From positions 1-64,000 of the forward strand of contig JACJZI010000008.1 in assembly GCA_020635655.1 (NCBI GenBank): 64,000 nucleotides of DNA. Direction: 5' to 3'. Source of the stretch: Flavobacteriales bacterium (lineage in GTDB: Bacteria; Bacteroidota; Bacteroidia; Flavobacteriales_F; PHOS-HE28). Every line of letters starts with the position of its first letter. Positions within the stretch are counted from its first letter, which is position 1. Under the pieces are notes generated by a model, which saw only the letters and a list, made by a program, of their open reading frames with translations, was not told where the DNA came from and made no database searches. Of this stretch, positions 36,310-45,385 are shown piece after piece. A program made the position numbers and the translations under genes.

Positions 36310-37350
36310 ATGTCGACGACCACCGAGAAGCAGAGCCAGATGAGCCTGGACGATGTGTTGCCCGCCAACACCGACGTGAACAACGAACCCCTGCTGCAGG
36401 AGAACAAGGACCGCTTCGTCCTGTTCCCCATCCAACACAACGACATCTGGCAGTTCTATAAAAAGCACGAGGCCAGCTTCTGGACCGCCGAGGAGATCGA
36501 CCTGCACGCCGACCTGGTGGACTGGAACGAGAAGCTCAACGACGACGAGCGCTTCTTCATCAAGCACGTGCTCGCCTTCTTCGCCGCCAGCGATGGCATC
36601 GTGAACGAGAACCTCGCCGAGAACTTCCTGCACGAGGTGCAGTACACCGAGGCCCGCTTCTTCTACGGCTTCCAGATCGCCATCGAGAACATCCACAGCG
36701 AGACCTACAGCCTGCTGATCGATACCTACATCAAGGACCCCATCGAGAAGGACCGCCTGCTGCACGCCATCGACACGGTGGACTGCGTGCAGAAGAAGGC
36801 CGAATGGGCCCTGCGCTGGATCGAGAAGGGCAGCTTCGCCGAACGCCTCGTGGCCTTCGCCGCCGTGGAGGGCATCTTCTTCAGCGGCAGCTTCTGCTCC
36901 ATCTTCTGGCTGAAGAAGCGCGGCCTGATGCCCGGCCTCAGCTTCAGCAACGAGCTGATCAGCCGCGACGAGGGCCTGCATTGCGACTTCGCCTGTCTGC
37001 TCTACACCAAGCACCTGATCAACAAGCTGCCGAAGAAGACCGTCGAGAAGATCATCACCGACGCCGTGGCCATCGAGAAGGAGTTCGTGACCGATGCCCT
37101 GCCGGTGAACCTGATCGGCATGAACGCCAAGCTGATGCAGCAGTACATCGAGTTCGTCGCCGACCGCCTCCTGCTGGAGCTCGGCAACGAGAAGGTGTAC
37201 AACGCCACCAACCCCTTCGACTTCATGGAGATGATCAGCCTGCAGGGCAAGACCAACTTCTTCGAGAAGCGCGTGGGCGACTACCAGAAGGCCGGCGTGA
37301 TGGACCAGAGCAAGGAGGGCAACAGCTTCACCCTCGACGCCGATTTCTAG
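36310..37350 (+). CDS. nrdB: Class Ia ribonucleotide reductase small subunit, eukaryote-like
   Basis: The 346-residue subunit houses the di-iron tyrosyl radical used by NrdA. By alignment with mammalian R2 the ligands are D95 (AASDGIV), E126 and H129 (ENIH), E187 (AAVEGIF), E221 and H224 (DEGLH), with radical tyrosine Y133 (HSETY). The sequence is strikingly eukaryote-like, and the C-terminus NSFTLDADF matches the R2 tail that docks into the large subunit. All iron ligands and the tyrosine are present, so it should be active. nrdA follows after 136 bases on the same strand. Confidence 0.96.
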   Translation: MSTTTEKQSQMSLDDVLPANTDVNNEPLLQENKDRFVLFPIQHNDIWQFYKKHEASFWTAEEIDLHADLVDWNEKLNDDERFFIKHVLAFFAASDGIVNENLAENFLHEVQYTEARFFYGFQIAIENIHSETYSLLIDTYIKDPIEKDRLLHAIDTVDCVQKKAEWALRWIEKGSFAERLVAFAAVEGIFFSGSFCSIFWLKKRGLMPGLSFSNELISRDEGLHCDFACLLYTKHLINKLPKKTVEKIITDAVAIEKEFVTDALPVNLIGMNAKLMQQYIEFVADRLLLELGNEKVYNATNPFDFMEMISLQGKTNFFEKRVGDYQKAGVMDQSKEGNSFTLDADF

Positions 37351-37486
37351 ACGATCAAAAGGAAGTTGAGCAGTTGGGAGTTGAGGGTCCGTTCTCCCCG
37401 CATGATCGAGCGACCGGACGACCAGCAACGAACAACCAAGAACGAACAACCTGTCCCCGACCCAAAACCCTTACACACGCACCAGC
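37351..37486. other. nrdB-nrdA intergenic filler
   Basis: The gap contains word-like sequence (GAGCAGTTGGGAGTTGAGGG, then CCAGCAACGAACAACCAAG and AACGAACAACC), of a kind repeated between genes in many Bacteroidota. CCTGTCCCC occurs here just before nrdA and also before nrdB. No promoter or terminator is clear, so nrdBA may be one transcript. Confidence 0.4.
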
Positions 37487-39937
37487 ATGTACGTCATCAA
37501 GCGCGACGGACGCCGTGAGGCGGTGAAATTCGACAAGATCACCGCCCGTGTGAAAAAGCTCTGCTACGGGCTCGACCCCATGGTGGACCCCACCCAGATG
37601 ACCCTCAAGGTGATCGAGGGCATCTACGACGGGGTGACCACCACCGAGCTGGACAACCTCGCCGCCGAGGTGGCCGCCACCCTCACGGTGAAGCACCCGG
37701 ACTATGCCCAGCTCGCCTCGCGCATCGCCGTGAGCAACCTGCACAAGAACACCAAGAAGTCCTTCAGCGAGACCATGAAGGACCTCTACGACTACACCGA
37801 CCCGAAGACCGGCGCCCGCGCCAGCCTGCTGGCCGATGACGTGTTCCAGATCGTGCAGGCGAACGCCGAACTGCTGGACAGCACCATCATCTACGACCGC
37901 GACTTCCAGTACGACTTCTTCGGCTTCAAGACCCTCGAGCGCAGCTACCTGCTCAAGCTCAACGGCCAGGTGGTCGAGCGTCCGCAGCACATGCTCATGC
38001 GCGTGTCCCTCGGCATCCACAAGGACGACCTGGAGAGCGCCATCGCCACCTACAACGACCTGAGCCTCGGCTGGTACACCCACGCCACGCCCACCCTCTT
38101 CAACGCCGGCACGCCCAAGCCGCAGATGAGCAGCTGCTTCCTGCTGCAGCTGAAGGAGGACAGCATCCCCGGCATCTACGACACCCTGAAGCAGTGCGCC
38201 CAGATCAGCCAGAGCGCCGGCGGCATCGGCCTCAGCGTGCACAACCTGCGCGCCAAGGGCAGCTACATCAAGGGCACCAACGGCACCAGCAACGGCATCG
38301 TGCCCATGCTCCGCGTGTTCAACGACACCGCCCGCTACGTGGACCAGGGCGGCGGCAAGCGCAAGGGCTCCTTCGCCGTGTACATCGAACCCTGGCATGC
38401 CGACATCGCCGACTTCCTCGAACTGAAGAAGAACCATGGCAAGGAGGAGATGCGCGCCCGCGACCTCTTCTACGCCCTGTGGATCCCCGACCTCTTCATG
38501 AAGCGCGTGGAGAGCAACGGCGACTGGACCCTGATGTGCCCCAACGAATGTCCCGGCCTCAGCGAAACGTGGGGTGAGGCGTTCGAGACGCTGTACGAGA
38601 AGTACGAGCAGGAGGGCAAGGGCCGCCGGACCATGAAGGCGCAGGACCTCTGGTTCCACATCCTGGAGAGCCAGATCGAGACCGGCACGCCCTACATGCT
38701 TTACAAGGACGCCGCCAACGGCAAGAGCAACCAGCAGAACCTGGGCACCATCAAGAGCAGCAACCTCTGCACGGAGATCATGGAGTACACCAGCCCCGAC
38801 GAGGTGGCCGTGTGCAACCTGGGCTCCATCGCCCTGCCCAAGTTCATCACCAAGGGCAAGTTCGATCACGAGAAGCTGTTCCAGATCGCCTACCAGCTCA
38901 CCAGGAACCTGAACCGGGTGATCGACCAGAACTACTACCCGATCCCCGAGGCGCGCCGCAGCAACATGCGCCACCGCCCCATCGGCATCGGCGTGCAGGG
39001 CCTGGCGGACGCCTTCATCCTCATGCGCTATCCCTTCGACAGCGTGGAGGCCAAGGTGCTGAACCGCGAGGTGTTCGAGACCATCTACTACGCGGCCATG
39101 ACCGCCAGCAAGGACCTCGCGAAGGAGGAGGGCCCGTACGAGAGCTACGAAGGGTCGCCCATCAGCGAAGGCCGCTTCCAGTTCGATATGTGGGGCGTGA
39201 AGCCCAGCGACCGGTGGGAGTGGGACACCCTGCGGGAGGAGATCGCCAAGTACGGCGTGCGCAACAGCCTGCTGCTGGCGCCCATGCCCACGGCCAGCAC
39301 CGCCCAGATCCTCGGCAACAACGAGTGCTTCGAGCCCTACACCAGCAACATCTACACCCGGCGCGTGCTCAGCGGCGAGTTCATCGTGGTGAACAAGTAC
39401 CTGTTGCGCGACCTGGTGAAGCTCGGCCTGTGGAACGAGGAGCTGAAGAACAAGATCGTGGCCGCCAACGGCAGCGTGCAGCACATCCCGGAGATCCCCC
39501 AGAACCTGAAGGACCTCTACAAGACCGCCTGGGAGATCAGCCAGAAGAGCATCATCGACATGGCGGCGGACCGCGGGGCCTTCATCTGCCAGAGCCAGAG
39601 CCTCAACGTGTTCCTGGAGAACCCCAACTTCGCCAAGCTCACCTCCATGCACTTCCACGCCTGGAAGAGCGGCCTGAAGACCGGCATGTACTACCTGCGC
39701 ACCAAGGCCGCCACTGAAGCCATCAAGTTCACGGTGGACAAGAGCAAATTGGCCCAGCCCGCCGCCGCCAATGGCAACGGCGCGGTGAAGCAGCCCGCGA
39801 TGGCCGAAGCGACCAACGGTGCAGCCGCACCCATGCCCTCCGATGCACAGGCGCACGCGTCCGCCGTAGCTGCAGCGAAGGCGGGGATCGCCTGCTCATT
39901 GGATGATCCGGATGGGTGTGAGATGTGCAGTGGGTAG
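37487..39937 (+). CDS. nrdA: Class Ia ribonucleotide reductase large subunit, eukaryote-like
   Basis: The 816-residue enzyme reduces ribonucleoside diphosphates to deoxyribonucleotides. An N-terminal ATP-cone (about 1-90, [16 protein letters not shown]) gives allosteric control by ATP/dATP. The catalytic cysteines are C217 (SSCFLL), C428 (NLCTEI, radical site) and C443 (VAVCNLGS); the C-terminal redox pair is C811/C814 (CEMC). The tail [14 protein letters not shown] resembles mammalian R1. A low-complexity linker rich in alanine precedes the tail. All key residues are intact. Confidence 0.96.
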   Translation: MYVIKRDGRREAVKFDKITARVKKLCYGLDPMVDPTQMTLKVIEGIYDGVTTTELDNLAAEVAATLTVKHPDYAQLASRIAVSNLHKNTKKSFSETMKDLYDYTDPKTGARASLLADDVFQIVQANAELLDSTIIYDRDFQYDFFGFKTLERSYLLKLNGQVVERPQHMLMRVSLGIHKDDLESAIATYNDLSLGWYTHATPTLFNAGTPKPQMSSCFLLQLKEDSIPGIYDTLKQCAQISQSAGGIGLSVHNLRAKGSYIKGTNGTSNGIVPMLRVFNDTARYVDQGGGKRKGSFAVYIEPWHADIADFLELKKNHGKEEMRARDLFYALWIPDLFMKRVESNGDWTLMCPNECPGLSETWGEAFETLYEKYEQEGKGRRTMKAQDLWFHILESQIETGTPYMLYKDAANGKSNQQNLGTIKSSNLCTEIMEYTSPDEVAVCNLGSIALPKFITKGKFDHEKLFQIAYQLTRNLNRVIDQNYYPIPEARRSNMRHRPIGIGVQGLADAFILMRYPFDSVEAKVLNREVFETIYYAAMTASKDLAKEEGPYESYEGSPISEGRFQFDMWGVKPSDRWEWDTLREEIAKYGVRNSLLLAPMPTASTAQILGNNECFEPYTSNIYTRRVLSGEFIVVNKYLLRDLVKLGLWNEELKNKIVAANGSVQHIPEIPQNLKDLYKTAWEISQKSIIDMAADRGAFICQSQSLNVFLENPNFAKLTSMHFHAWKSGLKTGMYYLRTKAATEAIKFTVDKSKLAQPAAANGNGAVKQPAMAEATNGAAAPMPSDAQAHASAVAAAKAGIACSLDDPDGCEMCSG

Positions 39938-40032
39938 GGTCCTTTGGCCGCACTGACCGGCCGTAATGGTCAGCTTTGGCCCTAAGCCCTCCTGGCCGTA
40001 AAGCGGTGGGCACCACTTAACAACCGTTCGAG

Positions 40033-40110
40033 ATGAAACTGCTCATCTTGGCGATTGCGATATGGTGCCTGAAGAAGGTCAAGCGCATTCGCATCGACAT
40101 GAATCCGTAG
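40033..40110 (+). CDS. Possible 25-residue membrane peptide
   Basis: An ATG-started 25-codon frame encodes a hydrophobic stretch (LLILAIAIW) followed by a basic segment (KKVKRIRI). It stops 8 bases before a perfect terminator hairpin, which supports a short transcript ending there. No homology is recognised and no promoter is assigned; it could be chance. Confidence 0.35.
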   Translation: MKLLILAIAIWCLKKVKRIRIDMNP

Positions 40111-40117
40111 GCAAGTG

Positions 40118-40156
40118 GAAACCGTGAACAAATGTGTTGTGTTCACGGTTTCTCCA
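40118..40156. terminator. Strong terminator hairpin
   Basis: GAAACCGTGAAC (40118-40129) and GTTCACGGTTTC (40141-40152) form a perfect 12-base stem with an 11-base loop, followed by TCC and an AT-poor end. The AAA/TTT ends make it work in both directions. It closes the nrdBA region or the short ORF at 40033. Confidence 0.7.
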
Positions 40157-40200
40157 TTCCGGCCCCCCATGTTGGTCCTCATTCACACCTGAGGCGCTCG

Positions 40201-40348
40201 TCCGCGGCTGTGCCGCGGATGGCTCATCCAGGCACGCATGTGCCAGTTCGTTCCCGAAGTAAAGTGCGGAGTGGGTGGGTGGCCGACCATGGCGTCGCGT
40301 GTGCCGGACATGCGTCCGGGAAGCAACGATCCGCGGCACAGCCGCGGA
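40201..40348. repeat. Inverted pair of double-hairpin elements
   Basis: The left element has hairpin 1, TCCGCGGC-TGT-GCCGCGGA (40201-40219), and hairpin 2, GGCAC-GCAT-GTGCC (40231-40244). The right element is the same in reverse: hairpin 2, CCGGAC-ATGC-GTCCGG (40304-40319), and hairpin 1, TCCGCGGC-ACA-GCCGCGGA (40330-40348). Hairpin 1 is identical; hairpin 2 differs by two compensatory base-pair changes, with the loop kept. The flanks also match in part (GTTGGTCC against GGACCAAC). This is a REP/BIME-like structured repeat. Confidence 0.7.
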
Positions 40349-40492
40349 CCAACGTGGGGTACTTCCATCCTGCGGCCGGATGCGGCGAACGTGCAACCGT
40401 GCGCCATGGTGCCTCCATCGCGCATTGCGGTCCTGCTAGTGCGCGACAGGCTCGTGCATGTGTATGTGCCTGGCGTTCAGTGGCGTGACACG

Positions 40493-40830
40493 CCCGTGCG
40501 ATCGCACGGGCCCATCGTGCAATACCAGGACCGCGTCGTGCAATGGCACGCGTCCACCGCGCAATAGCAGGACAGGGTCATGCAATACCAAGAACGCGTC
40601 GTGCGATCGCACGCGTCCATCATGCAATACCCGGACAGGGTCGCGCAATACCAGGACCGCGTCGTGCAATAGCACGCGTCCATCGTGCGATCGCATGCCG
40701 GGCCGGCCCAATGGCATGTGCAGCTGGCGCAATGGCGTGACGATCGCGCTCACTTGCAGAAGCACGTCGTTCGCAAGCAGGATCGGCTGTGCCTATTGCA
40801 GCGCCCGAACATCCGCCTGCAGGACGGCGT
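40493..40830. repeat. 21-base tandem array with 63-base higher-order repeat
   Basis: From 40493 the sequence falls into 21-base units without interruption: ten clear units to 40702 and about six more degenerate ones to about 40830. Type A units (40493, 40535, 40598, 40661) hold the palindromic core GTGCRATNGCAC. Type B units (40514, 40577, 40640) end in ATACCAGGACCGC or close variants, and type C units (40556, 40619) end in GGACAGG. From 40556 the order is C-B-A, C-B-A, a 63-base higher-order period. All frames give heptad-repeat peptides (minus strand: VLHDAVL, VLHDPVL; plus strand: CNTRTAS, CDRTRPS). No convincing gene is called. There are no spacers, so it is not a CRISPR array. Confidence 0.85.
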
Positions 40831-40897
40831 GGTCCGGCCGCACAGCTCGCTCATTTTCACGAGAAAACCGCCTCAATATCGCGCGAGCGTCCTCGCG

Positions 40898-40968
40898 CGT
40901 GCGGATCAGGCCACTACAACTTCTATCAAGGCACGAGCGTGGACGCTCGCGCCAAGATGGGGGTGCCA
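40898..40968. repeat. Dispersed repeat R3, copy 1
   Basis: The sequence around CAAGGCACGAGCGTGGACGC, with hairpin GAGCGT-GG-ACGCTC, CGTGCGGATCAGG before it and GCCAAGATGGGGGTGCC after it, matches 45876-45946 at most positions over about 70 bases in the same orientation. No coding content is seen. Confidence 0.6.
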
Positions 40969-41058
40969 TTCGATCAAGGTACGGGGAGCCCTGGCGGAGA
41001 CACGGCGTTCCATCCCCGCGAAAGGCAGGGCCTATCTTCGGCTTCCCGACAAGTCCCC

Positions 41059-41169
41059 GTGAAGGAGCTCAAGGAATTCTGGAAGCAGTATTCGCCCTAC
41101 TTCGTGGACATCTGGCAGTACCTGCTGATCATCGTGATCTTCATCATCGCCAGCCTGGTGTTCCTTTGA
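41059..41169 (+). CDS. Possible 36-residue tail-anchored membrane peptide
   Basis: A GTG-started frame encodes an amphipathic start (KELKEFWKQYSPYFVDIWQ) and one strongly hydrophobic helix to the end (LLIIVIFIIASLVF). The clean amphipathic-plus-helix layout looks like a real small membrane protein, but no family is recognised. The frame is open far upstream through repeat sequence, so the start is inferred from where protein-like sequence begins. Confidence 0.45.
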   Translation: MKELKEFWKQYSPYFVDIWQYLLIIVIFIIASLVFL

Positions 41170-41441
41170 TCGGCGTGCGGCTCACCCCGTTTCCCGTCCC
41201 ACCCTCGGCCCGAGCCCGATACACCCACATGAGCCTGCGGAGCGTGGACCGGCCGGGTACGCAAGGCTCCGCAACATGGCGCATGTCTTCGGAAGTATGA
41301 CGCTGGTCACTAGACGGTAGAACGCAATTGGCCATACGGCCCCGCCCACTTTTCCGCTGGGTCATGCGGATCGACCCTCCTAGTGCGCTGGATCTGCTTG
41401 ACGCTCGATCTTCCTACATTCACGTGCCGAACACGGTCCAA

Positions 41442-44400
41442 ATGATCACCTATCCCAGCTGGTTGGGGGGGCGACCCTTTCTGAGCCTCGCTTTTTCCAT
41501 CGCTTTTATTGCGCAATGCGCGGCCCAATTCGACCCTCCGGTCATCATCGGACGCACAGAGTCTGGACATGCCGGAATTGACGATTTGCAGGTCGTAGAC
41601 CTGGACGGAGATCAGCAGAAGGACATACTGGCTATCGGTCGGATGGAAACGCTCTATGCACCGATCTGGTATCGGAATGAGGGCGGTGGGGTATACGGAC
41701 CATGCCAGTTCATTGGATCGGGTTTCCCTTTTGCACCGAGTAGCGTGCACGCGCTGGACCTCAATGATGATGGTCTTCCTGAGGTGATCACTGCCATATC
41801 AGCTACCGGCAATCAATATATTCCTGTAAGCATCGGTTCCTATTTGAACTTGGGTGGCACATTTGCCGATACCCCTTCCTTCATCGACGTTGTCAACCAA
41901 ACAAGCAATGCAAGTGGTTTTTTCATGCGCTCGGCGGACCTTGATAGCAATGGCTATGATGATCTGATCATCGGATTGAATACCAACGCCGTGGAGCGGC
42001 ACTTGTGGTACTATCCCAACAGCAGCACGGGTCTGGGCGCCGCGCAGGTGATCGGTCAGACCGCTCCGGTCTTGTTGAGCCAGATGGAGGTGGCTGACGT
42101 GGACAACGACAACGACCTGGACATCCTGTATTCAACAAACTCTCTAGGGAGTGACTGTATCGGGGTGTTCTTCAACCAGGGAGGGTCCTTCATGAATGTG
42201 GAGCTGTACTGCGATCAAGTGGACTGGAAGGACATGGTCGAAGCCGACTTTGACAATGACGGATACAAGGACCTGGCCGCGATATCCACCGACAGTCTTT
42301 ATGTCCTGCGCAACAACGGGAACAGCATGTTCGCCACGTCGGTGTCCATTGCAGTGGGCACAGGTTTGCAAGCGATTCGATTGGCCGTGCTGGACGCCGA
42401 TGGCGACCCATACCCGGACCTGCTGGTCACCTTCGTCAATTCCAGGAACTCGGTCGTGCTGGGAAATGTGGCCGATGGGACCATCGGTTTCTCCACGGTG
42501 AACACAATGCCTTATAGCGCATTAGATCTGCAGCCTGCAGATACGATCCCAGGGACCTTTGCTATAATCGGGTACGGTGATGGCGGGATCATCGAACATG
42601 TGCTCGATCAGCAGAGCGGCACATGGACCCACCATCAGATCAGCTATGAGGTGCCGCCAAGAGCGGTGCACTATGCCGATTGGGACGGGGATGGTCTTGT
42701 GGACCTTCTGATGCCTACGGAATGGGGCTCGGTCCTTTGGTTCCGCAATTTGGGAGAAGGACTCGATTTCGATCGGCCCCAACTTTTATGCGCTCCTGTT
42801 CAGGGCGATATTGCCAAGGTGGAAACCGCCGACATGGATGGTGACCAGGACCTGGATCTGGTGCTGGAGGGTTATGACCGAATGTGGGTCGTGCCCAACC
42901 TGGGCGGCAACCAATTTGGTGCGCCGACCCTGGCCTGGTATTACTCCGGTCCCTACGATCCACATGCCGTAACGGACTTGGACAATGATGGTGATCCGGA
43001 CATCATCCAATACAGTGCGCAGTTTGTCCGTGTCCAATTGAATGACGGCACGGGCCACTTCACCTATTCGACCTATTCGAATTCCAATATCAATGACGTA
43101 GCTTTTACCGATCGCGATGGCGATGGTCTGATCGACGTGCTGTGTGCGGCTTCAGCGCCGAATCGCTTGGCATGGATGCAGAACCTGGGGGGCACCTTCG
43201 GTCAGATGCAGACAATACAGACCACCCCGAACGAGATAGCCAATTTCCTGGTCGGGGACATGGACGGCGATGGTGATGATGATCTAATAACAGCAGGCTC
43301 CTACCCAGTTCAGTGGATGCGCAACAATGGGGTGGGGTACGACCCGCTCGATACTCTGTCCACTTTGAATATCCTGATACCGAATCTCCGGGATGTCGAT
43401 CACGATGGCGTGATGGACGTGTTCAATGTATTGGACGGCGCGTACACCATGTTCTGGCAGCGCAATCTGGGGAATGCCGTCATGGACCCTCTGGGCACCC
43501 CTATTCCCACAAGCCCTAGGTTCTATGGCGTGCTTGGTTGGGCGGAGCAGGACCTCTTGGGTGACCTGAACGGTGATGGCGACCTGGACCTGGCGTACTG
43601 CGGCTCCGAAGGACCGGGTGGTACATACGACCTGATACTATCTAATAACCTGACCGTCTATAACGGTCTGGGGGGCTCTGTGTTCATCGATGAGGATTCG
43701 GATGGTGTCCATGCCCCGGATGAACCTGGCGTCGCCTGGCGCCATGTGGTGTTGGGCCCGAGCAATGTGACGCGCTTGAGCGACGCGCAAGGGAGCTACC
43801 GCTTTGAATTGGGGGGAGGGAGTTATTCGCTGACCTGTCCCGGCGTGTGGGATCCCGCCATCTGGCACCTCTCGCTAGGTTCCGGCGGGTACGCAATAGC
43901 ACTTCCGCCGGATAGTTCGATCCAAGACCTGGACTTCGGTCTGGCGCCACTGCTGGACAGCGGGCTGGTGGATGTGTCGGTCACGCTCGGTCCTGCGCCT
44001 TGCTCGGGCATCACGTCGCTTTGGGTCTCCCTGCAGAACCACGGCAGCCGTATCGAGGCGGGTGATGTCATCGTCGAACTGGACCCGCTGTTCACCTTCG
44101 TCTCCAGCACGCCTTCCCCAGACCTCATCAATGGCAACACGCTTACCTATGCCTTTGACTCGCTGAACTTTTTCAGCACTTCGGGTGTCGATCTGCAGGT
44201 CCAGATGCCCCCTGCCGCTGATATCGGTGCGGACGTGAGCACCATTGCCACGGTACTGACCGTCGACAGTCTCGGCATGCCATCAGGCACCTATTCCGAT
44301 TCATTGCAGTTCGTGCTGGCCTGTAGCTACGATCCGAACAATAAGCAGGTGGTACCGGCGGGCTACGGTGCTTCCGGTGCTGTAAGCATCGACCAGGAAC

Positions 44401-45227
44401 AGTTGGAATACACGGTGCACTTCCAGAACACCGGGAATGCAACTGCCCACAACGTGCGCATCGAGGATGCGTTACCCGCCGGAGTGGACCCGACCTCGTT
44501 GGAGTTGGTGGCCTATTCACATGCGCCCACGGACGTGCGCATCGACGGGAACATGCTGACCATCGATCTCCTGGCGATCATGCTTGCGGACAGTGGCACA
44601 TCGTTCGTTGACAGCCAGGGCTATGTCCGCTTTCGTTGTGCCCTCGTGCCCGGTCAACCCAACCTGACGACCATTGATAATGAGGCGTCGATCTTTTTTG
44701 ACTACAATCCACCGATCGTCACGGACACCGCGCACACCACCCTTGTGGATTGCGCATTATGGATGCCACAGATCACCTTGGCCACGTTCGATGAGTTGGA
44801 AGCTACCCCGGGCGATGCATACCAATGGTACCTGAACGGCAACCCCATCCCGGGAGCCAATGGCGCGACGCTGAACGATCTAGTGAACGGGACCTACACG
44901 GTGGAGGTCACCAGCGAATACGGGTGCATGGAGCTTACTCAGGAGTACGAGGTGATCAGTGTATCCGTACCGGATGGTTCGTCCACAAGGTTCATGCTGT
45001 CCCCGAATCCCGCCCATGATCACGTCGTGCTGCACTCCAGTGAAGCACTCTCCCCAGCCTGTTCGATAGCCCTGCTTGATGTGCAGGGCCGTGAGCTGCA
45101 CGTTTGGGAGGGGAACGGGATGCATGATCTGGTACTGCATTACCCTGAGATCGGGGCTGGGGTCTACCTGCTGAGGATCAAGTGCGGGTCGGTGGTCTGC
45201 GCGACGCTGAGGACCGTGGTTCGGTAG
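41442..45227 (+). CDS. Large FG-GAP/VCBS repeat protein, T9SS type A cargo
   Basis: The 1261-residue protein has a signal peptide (PFLSLAFSIAFIAQCAAQ). About 750 residues of FG-GAP/VCBS-like beta-propeller repeats follow, with calcium loops such as DLDGDQQKD, DVDNDNDLD, DMDGDQDLD and DLNGDGDLD. An SdrD-like loop (VFIDEDSDGVHAPDEPGV) comes next, then a DUF11-like/DUF7619 module (CSYDPNNKQVVPAG ... YTVHFQNTGNATAHNVRI ... FFDYNPPIVTDT). The type A T9SS sorting domain is at the C-terminus (FMLSPNPAHDHVVL ... GVYLLRI). Base composition is somewhat AT-richer than neighbouring genes. Start ATG 41442 gives the signal peptide. Confidence 0.92.
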   Translation: MITYPSWLGGRPFLSLAFSIAFIAQCAAQFDPPVIIGRTESGHAGIDDLQVVDLDGDQQKDILAIGRMETLYAPIWYRNEGGGVYGPCQFIGSGFPFAPSSVHALDLNDDGLPEVITAISATGNQYIPVSIGSYLNLGGTFADTPSFIDVVNQTSNASGFFMRSADLDSNGYDDLIIGLNTNAVERHLWYYPNSSTGLGAAQVIGQTAPVLLSQMEVADVDNDNDLDILYSTNSLGSDCIGVFFNQGGSFMNVELYCDQVDWKDMVEADFDNDGYKDLAAISTDSLYVLRNNGNSMFATSVSIAVGTGLQAIRLAVLDADGDPYPDLLVTFVNSRNSVVLGNVADGTIGFSTVNTMPYSALDLQPADTIPGTFAIIGYGDGGIIEHVLDQQSGTWTHHQISYEVPPRAVHYADWDGDGLVDLLMPTEWGSVLWFRNLGEGLDFDRPQLLCAPVQGDIAKVETADMDGDQDLDLVLEGYDRMWVVPNLGGNQFGAPTLAWYYSGPYDPHAVTDLDNDGDPDIIQYSAQFVRVQLNDGTGHFTYSTYSNSNINDVAFTDRDGDGLIDVLCAASAPNRLAWMQNLGGTFGQMQTIQTTPNEIANFLVGDMDGDGDDDLITAGSYPVQWMRNNGVGYDPLDTLSTLNILIPNLRDVDHDGVMDVFNVLDGAYTMFWQRNLGNAVMDPLGTPIPTSPRFYGVLGWAEQDLLGDLNGDGDLDLAYCGSEGPGGTYDLILSNNLTVYNGLGGSVFIDEDSDGVHAPDEPGVAWRHVVLGPSNVTRLSDAQGSYRFELGGGSYSLTCPGVWDPAIWHLSLGSGGYAIALPPDSSIQDLDFGLAPLLDSGLVDVSVTLGPAPCSGITSLWVSLQNHGSRIEAGDVIVELDPLFTFVSSTPSPDLINGNTLTYAFDSLNFFSTSGVDLQVQMPPAADIGADVSTIATVLTVDSLGMPSGTYSDSLQFVLACSYDPNNKQVVPAGYGASGAVSIDQEQLEYTVHFQNTGNATAHNVRIEDALPAGVDPTSLELVAYSHAPTDVRIDGNMLTIDLLAIMLADSGTSFVDSQGYVRFRCALVPGQPNLTTIDNEASIFFDYNPPIVTDTAHTTLVDCALWMPQITLATFDELEATPGDAYQWYLNGNPIPGANGATLNDLVNGTYTVEVTSEYGCMELTQEYEVISVSVPDGSSTRFMLSPNPAHDHVVLHSSEALSPACSIALLDVQGRELHVWEGNGMHDLVLHYPEIGAGVYLLRIKCGSVVCATLRTVVR

Positions 45228-45385
45228 GGTAGGCCGCTGGTCCAGCCCGACGGTGAATATCCTCCGTACTGGCGAATATCTTTCGAAAGATGACCCGCCC
45301 AGATCTGGCGCGCGAGAGTTAGGTCCGCCGACCGGAGGGAGCGCGGGCCGTCCTCTCGTGCCATTCGAGGGCTGTTGTGGGACGG

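Noticed and set aside
36003..36446. 147-codon minus-strand frame over the nrdB leader
   Set aside because: It overlaps the nrdB start and the leader and shows no protein-like features beyond one chance hydrophobic run.
37355..39856. 833-codon open frame on the minus strand opposite nrdA
   Set aside because: It is the antisense of a conserved enzyme gene in high-GC DNA; its composition (long runs of V, H, L and A) is a codon-position artefact.
39953..39973. CTGACC/GGTCAG stem after nrdA as terminator
   Set aside because: Only six base pairs with a nine-base loop and no T-run; the perfect hairpin at 40118-40152 is a better end.
40493..40830. CRISPR-like regular repeats
   Set aside because: The 21-base units are contiguous with no unique spacers, units differ from each other, and there are no cas genes in the window.
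40436..41300. Heptad-repeat proteins encoded across the 21-base array on either strand
   Set aside because: A 21-base array keeps every frame open, so open frames here are expected without coding. No start with a promoter, signal or homolog was found; the minus-strand frame stops at 40793-40795.
41398..41422. Promoter TTG / TACATTCA before the large FG-GAP gene
   Set aside because: The spacing is only 14 bases and the -7 element is a poor match.
45287..45302. Perfect palindrome ATCTTTCGAAAGAT after the FG-GAP gene
   Set aside because: It has no loop room or T-run for a terminator and no partner copies; likely chance.
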